From contig JAGKQI010000070.1 in assembly GCA_018806915.1 (NCBI GenBank), positions 105,187 to 169,186 of the forward strand: DNA of 64,000 nucleotides, in the 5' to 3' direction. This stretch comes from Phytophthora colocasiae. Taxonomy: Eukaryota; Oomycota; Peronosporomycetes; Peronosporales; Peronosporaceae. Position numbers and translations under genes: made by a program. The notes beneath the pieces are model-generated. The model was given only the letters and a program-made list of their open reading frames with translations, was not told the DNA's origin and made no database searches. Shown here piece after piece: positions 40,595 through 52,708 of the stretch. The stretch's first letter is position 1. Each line of letters opens with the position of its first letter.

Positions 40595-43237
40595 ATGCGC
40601 ATGTTGCGCGCTGTGAGGGAGCTCGTTCGCAGTCGCCGCCGCAACCAACGCTGCTCGCGCTCTTCCTCTCCGCCCCGCAAGACCCACCCGAGTGTCCGTG
40701 CAGCGTCCTTAACGATGGCGGCAGGACCGGACGAGACGGTGCGCAATGCGGTGGCGTTTCTGACGCAGGAAGACGCCGAGAGCGCTCTCATCTACGCGCT
40801 GGTACATGATCCAGAGTTCCGCCTTGCTTCGGCGTTGGCCACGGTACGGACTGAAGTGGAAAATTAGGTATCTTCGTCTTTGAACTGACCATCATTCTCT
40901 CAAATTGTATTAATAGATGCCTTCTGGGGCGGACGTGAATGTCATCCGCGCGCTGTTGTTTGTGTTCGAGAACTACGAGGATCAACTACGCAAGCTGCTG
41001 GCGCTGCTCATGTTCCGCGAGATGGTGCACACACTCAACTGGAACGAGCTTTTCCGAGCTAACTCGGCCACGACAGCTGTACGTAGAGCTTCAATTGCCT
41101 CTATAGGGTCTGCTGACGTGGCAATATAGAGAACTAACCTCTATTATTTAATTCATGTAGTTGCTGCGTGAGTACACGTGCGAACTGGGTGGCGAGTTCT
41201 TGACACACGCGCTGTCAGATGTGATCAACGAGCTGTGGATAAACCCCGGAAGGCTACGAAGTGAACTCCCGTTACCTCCAGCCGCAGGACGATCTCCATG
41301 CTAATCAGCAGAGACTTGAGACGCTGGCCGAGCGTACGCTGGACCGCATCTTCAGTGCATCGTCGCTGTTTCCCTATCAGATCGCTAAGATTTATCGTGT
41401 CCTTGAGCTGGAGATGCTTCGACTCATTGAAAGAGATCGACGTAGCAATGTTTCACTACCTAGACTTAGCGCGATGGGAGGCAGCAGCAACAGCCTGATT
41501 GTATCCGACGCAGGAAACAACAACAACAACAACAACAACAGCTTCTTGGAGAGTACCTCGTTGGAGAGCGCTGGGCTTGGTGGACTGCCACGACTCAGCT
41601 CAATCGAGGAGAACCTGTTTGAAGAAGTGCTAACTCAATCCAGTATCTCGAACAGCACAGCATCAACTGTTTCTGCCGCCAAGGAGGAGTTCTACATGCA
41701 TCTGGGTGGTCTGGTGTTCCTGCGCTTCCTCTGCCCAGCCCTGGTGGTCCCGCACAAGATGAATCTGACGCCAAATAGCGCTGCACCGAGCAAGCAGATG
41801 CAGCGAACACTGGTGCTTTTGGCCAAGCTGATGCAGTCTCTGGCGAACAACGTCGAATACACCACCTCGACGGAGTCGTTCATGGTGCCGTTCAACTCCT
41901 TCCTCACGCGGAATCGACCCAAGCTCACGCGGTTTTACGACCAGCTCTGCCAACAAGCTCAAAACGATCCACGTCGAGAAAGTCTGGTTGCACGCAGCAA
42001 TGCAGCCCCGCGGCTTTCCCAGCTTTGGTCAAGTCGGAGCAGCAGCAGTCTGGGCAAGGATCCATCGATTGTGAACCTTACAGGAGCCCGCTTTATGGAG
42101 GCACCGGAGGCTGCGTGTGCTGTTTTACGTAACTGGATGAGTTCAAACTTGGACTACCTGGCCATGGAGGTCGCGGATAATAGCAAGTTCCGGCGACAGC
42201 AACAGATCGTGGTCAATAATAGTAGCTGCAGCAGTAGCAGCAGTGGGATCTCCACTCCCCCAACTTCGGCTACATCGGCAATAACTGCGTCACCTGTAAA
42301 GCCTCGTCCCAAGAGAAAGCTGAAGACATCAAAGAGCGCAGGTTATCCCATTGAAATCCAGGAAGAAGACGACGAGGAAAAATTAAGCGATGGTGCGAAA
42401 GGGTCCAAGCGGCATGACATTGCAATGCCAGTGTCACTAGAAGAGCTGGACAAGATTATGGGTCACACGAGTCATCGTGACAGCCAGCTCATGAAAGTTT
42501 ACTACGCAAAAATCTCGCAGAATGGCCTTCAACGACTAATTAATGTCAACGATGTGGATGGTGCAGAGTGGATGGCCTACCGGACAAGTGGAGAAGTGGA
42601 AGTGCTTCGAAAAACTCCGGGGCATTATGTATGCCCGTCAGGGGGATTTGCATCCGAAAAGGACAGATTAGTGGAGATGAAGGCGCATGTCATTATCCGG
42701 TCAGACCCGTTGAACGTGTTTCGATACCTGCGATCTCTTGAGAATGCTCGTACTACAGTCCCAGGAAGCAGTACAGACGATGATGACAAAACGACAATCA
42801 GGAGAGTGGAGCCTCTGGATGACACGAAAGCAGTGCTGTACCGCGAGCATTCGAAGCTGTCGCTGTGGCCAGCTTGGCTGGTTAAACCTCGTGACTCCTG
42901 TGATCTACACAGTTTTGTTGAGAAGACTGGCCGACCGAATACCTACGCAGTGCTGCAGGAGTCAATTCCGCGTGCTGATGTGCCTGAGCGCAAAGGGGTC
43001 GTACGGATGGCCTACGCTACAGGTGGGTACCTCATTGAGCCAAGTTCAGGAGACGAAGAGTGCTTGGTTCAGGATGCGACATACACTCGGCTCACGTGCG
43101 TTGTAAGGGCTGACTTTAAAGGGTTGATGCCTCGATACCTTGCAGAAAGCATCGTATACCGGCAAGTACTGGAGATCGAGACCATTCGTTCACGGGTGGA
43201 GAACACTCGACACGAGTCGAACGGTGAGTGGGTCTAA
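40595..43237 (+). CDS. RasGAP domain fused to START-like lipid-binding domain (one frameshift)
   Basis: Exons 40595-40843, 40917-41078 and 41161-43237 give about 828 residues if one C is removed from the CCCC run near 41246, which otherwise breaks the frame (INP then EGYEVNS). The RasGAP part shows ELFRANSATTALLREY (arginine-finger region), LLFVFENYED and the hallmark GLVFLRFLCPALVVPHKMNL. It is interrupted by a poly-Asn insert coded by AAC repeats (about 41516-41540). After a Ser-rich, basic linker the C-terminal 250 residues look like a START domain (MKAHVIIRSDPLNVFRYLRS, SLWPAWLVKPRDSCD, LTCVVRADFKGLMPRYLAES). RasGAPs switch off Ras-type GTPases and START domains bind lipids, so membrane-lipid-linked Ras control is an inference from the fusion. 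Confidence 0.75.
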
Positions 43238-43682
43238 AGCTACTGGGATGGTAACAAGAATATCTATCAACCATCCGATGGAGAGATGGACAGCAAAACT
43301 TTCGGAAGTCGGCTTGTGTATATTTGCTCTTCGCCGAGGGCAACGGAAGCTATGCAATATGGTCTTTGAATAAATAACTACAACACTGAAACTGGAACAC
43401 TTGCTGCTTCTTGACCGAGCATGGCGTCGGTGTGCGGCCAGTTTAACCGAAATGATGGTCCTACTGAGCACTTGCACACCTCTTCCGAAATGATGGAAGC
43501 TTGATGACGCGCACGACACGAAATTTACCATCCAGCGGTAGTGATCGACTGCATTTGTTACGTGAAGCCGTCATGAGGGCATCACAGTTACAATTGCACC
43601 ATTCCAAACAAATGTCGAGTCGCGAGGATGTGCTCCGTAATGAAGGAGCTCACCACTTGAACACCGAATGCTTGCTCGGAAT
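43238..43682. other. Spacer between convergent genes
   Basis: About 445 bp between the stop of the RasGAP-START gene and the stop of the minus-strand gene beyond. Short frames only; no gene supported. Confidence 0.5.
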
Positions 43683-44528
43683 TTAAGCACTACACGTTGG
43701 AGAACACAGTCGTGGCACGTCATCATACAGAGTAACAAACGATTTGAACGCCTTGTCTTCATCTCCGTACCAAATCCGTAGGCACTCACGCGCAGCGGAG
43801 ATCATATCCACTCGGTAACCAATTTGTTCGTTGTAGGTGGAGAAGGCTTGGAGCAGACGGGTGATGCTTTGAATTTGCTGTTGCGATGTCTTCACCACGG
43901 CAACATCACGCTCGATCTCTTGGTAGTGCGGGCACTCCCCACACGAGCAGAGATAGTCTTCGAGGTAGATTGGGCTACGGCCGTCGCTTTCGTTGCAAAC
44001 GATAGCTGTCAGACGCAGCAATTGGTCAGCCTGCGTCTCGCAATCGCAATCGACGCAGCTATCACATGCGTCGCAGATAGCGTTGAGTACGCCCTGAGCT
44101 TCCGCGTCCAAGCTTTCCCATTCTGAGTCATTGTCGCTGAAACTTCCTTCGAACTCAGTGTCAGTGTAGTCTTCGGTCATCTCAGTAGTGCTGGAGTGGC
44201 TGTCATCGTCTTTGCACTCGTAGTGACATGGTTGATAGTCTCGGTTCACAGTCAGCTCTCTGTAGTACTCGTCTTCGGTCTGGCATGCTGCGTCGACGAA
44301 AATCTTCTCCTGTGGGTGGTCTAGCGATCCGGTCAAGTTGCCCATGAGCAAAGCTGCAAGCGTTGAGAGCACAAAAGCGAAGAAGCTGGCGAATGTCTCC
44401 ATCCAGGTGGCAGATGGAGCTGAGTGTGTCTGCTTCTCCATTTCGTCCAAAAGTCTGTCGGAAGCTGTGAATTCCCAGTACGAGTTCTCTGAAAAGCTGA
44501 AAAGTGTGGTCGATGAGCAGTTGCCCAT
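43683..44528 (-). CDS. Hypothetical acidic, Cys-rich protein with possible N-terminal lipidation
   Basis: A 281-residue protein from ATG 44528, the first ATG of the frame. It begins MGNCSSTTLF, matching the N-myristoylation pattern (Gly2, Ser6) with a neighbouring cysteine suitable for palmitoylation. A hydrophobic helix follows (FASFFAFVLSTLAALLMG, about residues 46-63). Then comes a very acidic Ser/Thr/Asp/Glu-rich stretch and a cysteine cluster (CDACDSCVDCDCETQ), then CSCGECPHYQEIE. The cluster could bind metal or be palmitoylated. I know no family match. It is divergently transcribed from the very large gene at 44792, with 263 bp between start codons. Confidence 0.6.
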   Translation of the reverse strand: MGNCSSTTLFSFSENSYWEFTASDRLLDEMEKQTHSAPSATWMETFASFFAFVLSTLAALLMGNLTGSLDHPQEKIFVDAACQTEDEYYRELTVNRDYQPCHYECKDDDSHSSTTEMTEDYTDTEFEGSFSDNDSEWESLDAEAQGVLNAICDACDSCVDCDCETQADQLLRLTAIVCNESDGRSPIYLEDYLCSCGECPHYQEIERDVAVVKTSQQQIQSITRLLQAFSTYNEQIGYRVDMISAARECLRIWYGDEDKAFKSFVTLYDDVPRLCSPTCSA

Positions 44529-44715
44529 GATTGATGGTTGTTGTCGAGATGGTAAGTCGAGAAATGAAGCTCCATCTATCGACTTTCGATTCCAGTCCAC
44601 CTACATGATGATCATTTTCCTCAGCTTTGGAGAAATATTGCCTTTCGGTGTTTGACAAGGATGCTGAACGTTCTATTAATACGTGTCTCTGATTGGTTGA
44701 GCACTTCAACTTCAT

Positions 44716-44734
44716 GTACCAATAGTATTGGTAC
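44716..44734. promoter_or_regulatory. CCAAT-bearing palindrome in a divergent promoter
   Basis: GTACCAATA and TATTGGTAC form 9-bp arms around a single G, placing one CCAAT box on each strand. Another CCAAT (as ATTGG) lies about 20 bp upstream at 44694. The site is in the 263-bp region between two divergent genes, so shared control is plausible. No binding data support it. Confidence 0.4.
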
Positions 44735-44791
44735 AATTGAAACGACGCATGTAGCCATCTTGTCGTCATTGCACGAATCCAAGTCTCCGCT

Positions 44792-47700
44792 ATGCCTCAA
44801 AATGACAAACCTTCGCCAGCAACAAGAGCGTATGAAGTATTGCAGGCTCTCGCTGAAGTCGTTATTGAAGCTCAGAAGCGCGGTCTTCCTCTATCTGAAG
44901 CTTATGTGCATTTCGACCAACGTGATGAAGGGGTCGTAAGTGTTGATGACTTGATGCAGGCTGTAGTACAACTTCGATTGTGTCCGAGTGAACTATGGAA
45001 CGAACAGGACGCTGAAGAGTGTGTAGCTGCGCTGTCACGAGGAAAATCGAGGGCTTATTTCACACGCGAAGACTTTATTCGCTACTTCACCTCTGCGCCA
45101 TCAGCAGACCAAGTTAAACCAGTACAAACCAGTCCAAAGCGACGTGTACACTTCCAGAAAAAGTCTCCAGAGAAAAGAGATCGTCTCCAGCATCGTCAAG
45201 AAGAAGCTACGATGGTCTCTCACTCATTGGCCAACCCTAGAAAGAAGAAGAATCAACCTGTGACGCTGCCAGAGTGGGCACACGCACGCAGTAAGCGAGC
45301 GCTGAAGGAACTGGAAGCGAGACGTCAAGCAAAACCTAAAGCACAGCCGCCATTGAGTTTAAGCTCTACGCCTAGTTTCAACTTGGACAGCTTGCCATCC
45401 GAGCCAACTCCCGACAGCGTCCCCAGTAACAACGATGTGCTCCATGACGACGATAATAACGATCCAGAACCAGCAGTTCCAGCGATTGATCTGAAGAAGA
45501 AAACAAATTTGACAAAGACAGGTAAAAGCCCTGACGATGTACTTGTCTTTCCGATATCCAAGAAATGGAAGATCTTCCAGATTGACGTCGACACTGCTAT
45601 TTCGTACGGTATTCTCTCTCGTGACACCATGTCAACTTCACCATTGAAAACCAGCACGGAAACGGGGTGGACAGCGCCACGAACATTAGCTGAGACCACA
45701 GCAGAAGTGGAAGCATCAGGAGTTCCAAACACGTCTGAATTTCGACTAACAGTTTTCCTTGACAGTTTCCAGCGGCTTGAAACACTTGAAGATTTCTTCC
45801 ACCCGTTGCTCGTTCACTTTCCGAGGGCGAAGATACTCCTTTGTGGCTTTCCGACGCGTTCAAAACGTATCGTCACGTGGCACAACGCGCGGCTTGCCAG
45901 CGTTTACGCCAAACTACTTGAACATGTTATGATCCGGTCCCGGGAGTGGCTGGTACAGCCCAAGTTGGGTATCGGTGCTGTTCCACAATACCTTGTGGGG
46001 TTCGGAACTGGTGGTAGTACAGCACTGCAGCTGCTCGGCATGGAATTACCAATGCGACAAAGTAAAGGTGACGGAGGGGGAGCACTCGGGCTTTTTGCTC
46101 GGTCACTACGTGGCGTCGTTTTGGTCAACACACTTGCAAGCGTCACCGATGCAGAGCGGAGAACGCTTCTTTCACTGCAGAAATTGCTCCACACAAGCTC
46201 AAAGTCTCTACCCGGAACAGCTTCAAGTAATAACGCTGTAGAACTCCACGAGGCTCTTGCATCTGCGCTCTTCAGTGAGCACTATCTCACGCAGGTAGCA
46301 TCAAGCCGATCAGCAGCTATGGAGACTTTCTTTCGAACGCGTCGTGGTTTTCTTCAGATCCCAGAGAACGATACTACAAGTGACGAGAAACTCCAAACCG
46401 GCCAGCTTCTTCAAGTCCTTTTACGTGGTGCCACCAAGAGTCGAGATGTTACTGCTGCTGTTGCGAACTTGGCTGTCGCCGTTCCTGATCCATTTGCACT
46501 GATTGTTGTTCATGGATCTCAGAACGCCCTGTACACGCCCCAACAAGTCGATTTGATGACATCAGAGAGTGGCGCCGTGTCTGTTGCTGGTTTCTCACAG
46601 GTGAAGAGTGTATCTGAGACTTTAGAGCTCGAAGAATCGGCAGACCATAGTTCCAACACCAACACTCGGCGATTGCACGTTGCATGGCTCAAAGGTGGAC
46701 ACGAGCTCATACAAGAGCGAAGCTCCTTCTTCTCCGGCTTGTTTCGAGAACTTGCAATGGCCCCCACGGCATATCCTCAAGCTGTAAATGCGAGCGAGTT
46801 ATCCAGCGGTCTTAGAGATCCAAAACCTAGCGTAGTACTAACTTCTGTCCAGCAACAAGCCTCGCAATCGAACATCGATTTAACCCAAGGCAGGAATTTG
46901 GAGCACGATAACAGTACTGTTGTACAGTGTTCGGAACCTGCTCCAAATCTACGCAAACGAGTGACAGAGCAGTTGTCAACGCGCGGACTCCCCTGGATCC
47001 AGCAGGAGCTCTATGACCGCGGAATTGAGGAGCTGGCCCAACTGACACAATTCTTGAGCGCTACGAACAGGTTCTTGCCCATGACGATGAAATTGCTCGT
47101 CGTCAGAAGCACGAGAAACAGCGAATGAACGCCAAACATGCAGAGATAGGAAGCTAAACGTCACGCCAGAGAAGAAGACGAGCGAGAGCGAGAGAAGAGG
47201 GCTATTGAAGTCCGACGATCCGTTCAAAAGCGGGAACGGGAGTCTCAGCAACAGTTTTTCGAGCAAATGGAGATTAAGAAGCTTGAGAACGCACGGAGGA
47301 TACAGGAGAACGAAACCATGACACTTGAAGATGTTCTGTCGAAAAAAGTTGAGGAAATTCTCATCGATGATCTTGAACGAAGCGAGCGCAATCGGGCGGT
47401 AGTTCGGCAAATGGGCGAATTGGAGGCAGAACGTCAGGAGCAAATACGACGGGAGTCCCAAGTAGATATTCAAGCGCTTCGTCTTCAGGAACAAAAAAGC
47501 GCACCGTGAAGCTCTTAAAGCTTCTCAACGAGAATTTGAGCAGAAAGAGCTTGTGTCAAGTCCAGTGGAGGCCTATTGGCTGGATGCTCCTGCTGTCTAT
47601 GAGCGGTTCGACGATATCTCCAATGGTGCACGCGTACTAGCCACTGACTTAGCACACTTTTACGCGATCAAGGCGCTTCAGATAAACGAGTCGGCCGAAA

Positions 47701-50700
47701 AACGTCTTGAGTTGGAAACACTGCAATGTGGACCTCTCGCCGATAAAGAACTGCAGGTTCGTAACTTGAACGAATTCAAGCCAAGGCACAAAGCACCGGT
47801 ATGATCGCCAAAGCTGGCATGGGTACTGTCCGCATTGTCCCTATCACTCCGGTCGAGATGCAAGCGCTTGGACGAGACTTGGATGTAGCTCGGGACGAAC
47901 TAGAACGGTTGCAAAGCGATGCTGCACTGATTCGTAAGGATTTGGCCTGGAAAGACCAGTTCCTGCAACGTGTGAGCGTTATCATCCAGCGAAACGAACG
48001 TTTTCGAGATGAGGTACTGGCCAAGCTCTCTGTGTGCGCAGACATAGGTAACGAGCGAGTGTTGTCACTTCGGGAAGATAATGAGGCTCTCGAAATCAAA
48101 CGTGACGGACTCTTTGAGCTTCGGGACAAACTCAAACGTCGACAGGATGCAGTGCGAGGGGAATGTGAACGCGCTCTAGCCGCCACTACAGCTTTCTTCG
48201 ATACAAACTTGCGTGTTGTCGGAGCTATGCAGCGTGTTCAACGTACTGTCATCATCCGGGAGCTTGAGATTGAGGACGGAACACTTTCCGAGCGGATTCA
48301 AGCATTGGACACGCAGGAAGAAGCAGCGCGTCGGGCATTAGAAAAGTGTAAAGCCACATTGGAGGAGGTAGCCACTCGAACTTTTGTCTTGGAGGAGAGT
48401 CAACGAACGTTGAATGGCATAACTGAAGTTAAAGACCTCGGTGCTGACACCAGCAGCAAAGTTGAAACTTCGTCACACTGTAAGTCCAAGACCACAAAGC
48501 CACACGAGGACATTGAGGAGAGCGTCAGAATGAAGAAACACGTCGACCGATCACCGGAGGAGAAACGTTGGGTCACACTGGACTTCCTCTTGAATTTCGC
48601 CCACTACTACAAACACGTAGCCCCAGAAGAGGTAGAGATTATCCAGAACAGCACCGATTACCAGCAAAATAGCGCCAAGAAGCTGACGGTTGATCAGCTT
48701 CAGCGCTTGAAGCAGCTTCCTGCTCGTAACTGTCTTGCCTTCGCGTTTTTCAAATCACCCGAGGAAATGGAGGCACATTATTTACTGCGGAAATACACTT
48801 TTGGTGACGGGGAAGAATTTTTCGCTCAGTTGGATCACGACTTTGAAGCCCCCGATGCAGTAGCCACCCCACGTGCGACTCTATCGTCTAGTCTCGAGGA
48901 AATGCTGTCGATACTTCAGAAAATCGCTGATTCTCCTCCTTCACGTGCGCATCGGTGCCCCAGAGCTCGCACAGCACTACTGGATGACAAAATGCCACGT
49001 CTCACTCTTCTCCACGTTCCGCAAACCCAAATTTTTCCGCACAAAAGCACCACACACAGTTTCCAGCTGCCTAACGACAGTGAAGGGATTGCGGTACTAT
49101 CGCTCACAGTCTCCATAGTCTTCCAAGGTCATTTCAAGTCAGTCGGCTATCAAAATGGACGCCTTGCTGCCATGATGTACATGCTGCCAGCCACTGACTC
49201 AAATTCGTTACCAGTAAAGTTTCAAGCTCCAATCCCAATTGGCAAGTGCTTTTACGCCGAAGACCTCTCGCTGTGCTCCCCTCATAGCATGGGCAAATTG
49301 GTCCTTCGACACGAGCCGCTCTCAATTCCTCTCTGTGCTGTTGCAACGTATCAAATTGTCGTAGGAGCTCCAGTTTTCACCGCTTATTCACTGGAGGTGC
49401 GTGCCCGGACTGCTTTGTTCGCAGATGAGATGCTCCGAAGAAAACGCGTTGACGCCTTGAAGAAACAAGAGCTTCTGCCTCATAAGCAGGACGAGCTTCA
49501 AAACGTTTTCTTAACAATCCAGTTGAGTGAACGCAAAAGAGGTTAGCTCGTCAACTTGCAACGGCTGCGAAAGACCAAGCACGCGCTGCAGAACTTGAGC
49601 TACTGAGAAATAACCAGAAGCTGGAACGCGACAATGCTGAACCACTCTTGAGTCATGAAGAGCGTCGGGATTTACACACCGCGATTCAAGCCGTAAACAA
49701 GACATTTACCCACTGCTGTTTCCTATTCACCAAGCGTGAGGAAGAAGTACGTGACATCGAACAGAGTCTTCGAGAGCTCACCAGATTCACGTTGACGTAC
49801 TTGAAGACTGCGAGAAGATGGAACAGTTACTTGCCGAGTATCGCACCAACTTGCCACATATTGCAGCAATGTTATCTGGAGAACTTGGAAATGGTGATGC
49901 AGCAGCAGCCAAGCTCGCAAGAGAACTCAATGTCGACTACGAGAGCAAGAACGGTACCAAATCTTCAAAGGTGCGTTGGGCCGAACTGTCCGCCATGAAG
50001 GCTAAATTGCCATCCATGATGACTCCCGCGGAACGACTTCGACGGAAATACAAGAAAGGTCGGGATACCTTGGACAAGAAGGAGAGAGAGTGGGTGCTCT
50101 TGGATCGCATCCTACATCCTCGAATGTATCGATGGGAAGATGACAAACACGGCGGAGCAGCTGGTGGAGGATACACAAACGCTCCAGGGTGAAACTTCGA
50201 CTCCATGGCACGCACCCCAAGCTCTCAAAAGACGAGGAACAACTCGCAGCACTTTCACAAATGGAGGTTGAGCGGATTATGAAAGCTCCGTGGAATATGC
50301 TCGAGCGAAAGGAGATCTTGATCCGTAAAATTCTCACGAAATTCCGAGATGACAATGGAGGAAACACCAAGCACAGAGCAAACCCGAACGGCTCCGCAAC
50401 CTCGATGGTAACACTGCTGCGGGCCCAGAAGTCTGTAGAATTGAGTAGGGAAGAGCGTGAATGGCGCCTGTACGACCAACTGCTGAATCCAATTTACTAT
50501 CCGGTGAACTTCAAACGACTGTCGAAAGAGCTCGCGGACGTTGGTGCAACGCCTGGAGGTTTGGAAGAAGTGACAATCTCATCCAGAATTACGAGAGAGG
50601 ATCTTGTCATGGCAATCAACACTCCAGAAGAAGAACTGTACAAATTGCCAAGCGACTTGCTGCGAGGACGCACCTTGCTTCTCAAGTATGATCCGCAGCT

Positions 50701-52600
50701 TTCCTTGAATTTCATCAACGCTATGCAAGTCCAACAGCAAAGCCAGCTCTTACAGGCATCAACGGATGCCGTCGAGATGGACGTGGACGCTCGATGTCGT
50801 CTGGTTTTTCAGGAACTCCAACGTGCTATTGCCAATACGCGCAATGAATTCATGGACTCATACGTACTCCACTCAACTTTACAGCGGTTTCCAACGAAAG
50901 TGTTGCGACTGGAGCTCGAAAAGGACTTAGACCGTTTGCTAATATCCCAGATCAAGGAAAAGGAAGACTTCGAACTTGCCAATTTCCTCGTGAACAAGGA
51001 GACGCCCAACACCAACGCAAACGTTGTATCTGATTCTGACAGCGACGAGGAAGCAGTAATTGCTCGCGAGGTGGAAATTCGGCGCCAGGTAAAAGAAGCG
51101 TCCAAGCAAGGTCCGAAAGTACGTGGGAAGACTTTGAAGCAGAAATCGCTACAAAAACAACGTCGTGAGATCAAAAACGCACTTCAGGGGCACAGTCTTG
51201 AGGAACAGCGACTGATGCTGCGAGAGCAAGAACTCGGTCCAGGCGGATGTACCGCTTGCTGGACGAATCCTTGTGCTTGGAAGCCTTTCCTGGAGGAATC
51301 CCACGTGACTATCCAAGAACGCATAGATGTCATCAAAGAAGTGCTGGAACGGGTCAAACATTGCCAGGATCTCACGATTACTTCGAACGTCTGCATGGCA
51401 GCAGTGAAGTCAGGGAACCGAGCAATCACGTTACGTAAGAGCGACTTGTTTGATGAGCTAACACTGGAGGCAAAGATTTGGGACAAGAACTTGCGCTTGA
51501 AGGCCGTTGACGAGGAATTCCACGAGACCTTCCGCTCCAAAAACGAGTTCTTCGAGACTCAAGCACTACACGGATTCCGACAAATTCAGCACAAGAGCAA
51601 AGTGCAGGTGGCTCTTCAGCGCGAGCACAACATTTTGGTAGCCCACCTTACCGCGTACGAAGTGGTTGAAGATGTTCTTGAATCAATGCTGGAAGGCTGG
51701 ATCTTCGGAGAACGAGAGTCTGAGCGGCAAGTGCTTGGATATGTTCCCAGTTTAAAACGTGAAGGCCCATTGACCATGCAGGATCTCCGTCGCTTTAAAC
51801 AGGATCGTCGTATTCTCCAAGTCCGCCAAGACATTCACGAAGAGCAACTCCTGAACGCACAAGGATTGCCATCAGATAAGTGGAAACCTATTGAGGTAGA
51901 AGCATTCCAGGTGAATTTAACCAAGAAGGCTGTTCAAAAGGGGTCAGAATTGGACAAGTCACTTACCGAGACGGAGAATGCACTGAAGTTCGGGCTCTTC
52001 TGCATGACTCTCATGTACTTCCGCGGCTTGTCCTTGTTAAAGAAACAGAAGAGTGTGTGGTCTGTCTCTGCGGCAAAACGACGTGTGGCAGCGGAACCTC
52101 CAAAAAGTGCCGAACGTCGTCGCATGGACAAAGAGAAACAGAACGTACAATTGCGAGCACGGAAAGCCGCTTTCTACGACGAAAAAGCTCGAATCGGGCA
52201 AGCTCGCAAGCAGAAATTCCACGAGCAAAAGCTGGCGGCCTACAGGAAGCGTCTGGTGGATGAAAACCGTAAGGCCGCAAGGGAAAAGAAGGCTGCCACC
52301 AACATCCAGCGGGTATATCGCGGCCACCTCGGAAAAATCGCAGGGAAAAAGTGGATGCTTCGACGACGAGAAATCGATGCTCAAAGGGCTCTCGATCATG
52401 CTGCAGCCATCACGTTACAACGTGCTTATCGCGGTCGTCTGGGTCGAATTGCTGCCGAAGACCAACGTGTCGAGCTTGCTGAGTTTATCTCTCAGATCCG
52501 AGCCGAGGAAGCGATTGACGAGGAGGAAGAGTACTGGAATAAGCATAAAATTGAGCGCATGGCTCGTAAGGTTGCAGCGTTCGTCAAAAAAGAGGCCTAA
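44792..52600 (+). CDS. Very large EF-hand/hydrolase-like/coiled-coil/IQ protein (about 2,600 residues, multiple frameshifts)
   Basis: Open frames 44792-47128, 47155-47508, about 47500-47805, 47801-49546, about 49545-49800, 49800-50192 and 50189-52600 follow one another and read as a single protein if about seven one-base indels are corrected. Several lie at homopolymers (AAAAAA near 47493, AAAA near 49539, GGG near 50182). Order: an EF-hand-like region (residues about 15-105), a basic linker, an alpha/beta-hydrolase-like domain (ILLCGFPTRSKRIVTWHNAR, nucleophile-elbow position GFGTGGSTALQL lacking serine, later LIVVHGSQNALYTPQQ), long coiled coils, repeated EREW...L.P.Y motifs near 50090 and 50455, and C-terminal IQ motifs (TNIQRVYRGHLGKIAGKKW, ITLQRAYRGRLGRIA). 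IQ and EF-hand suggest calmodulin and calcium contacts. A flagellar or cytoskeletal role is a guess. Confidence 0.7.
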
Positions 52601-52708
52601 AGGAGCATAAGTCAAGCTGTACAGGTTGAGAGGCGTAAGTTGTAACAATGCATTTGTTGAGTACGACTGTGGAATGGTTCTTTCTTACCCGAGATGAACG
52701 ACGCGTAT

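Noticed and set aside
44203..44769. Long minus-strand frame of 188 codons overlapping the acidic Cys-rich gene
   Set aside because: It overlaps a better frame on the same strand and lacks motifs; it looks like a shadow frame.
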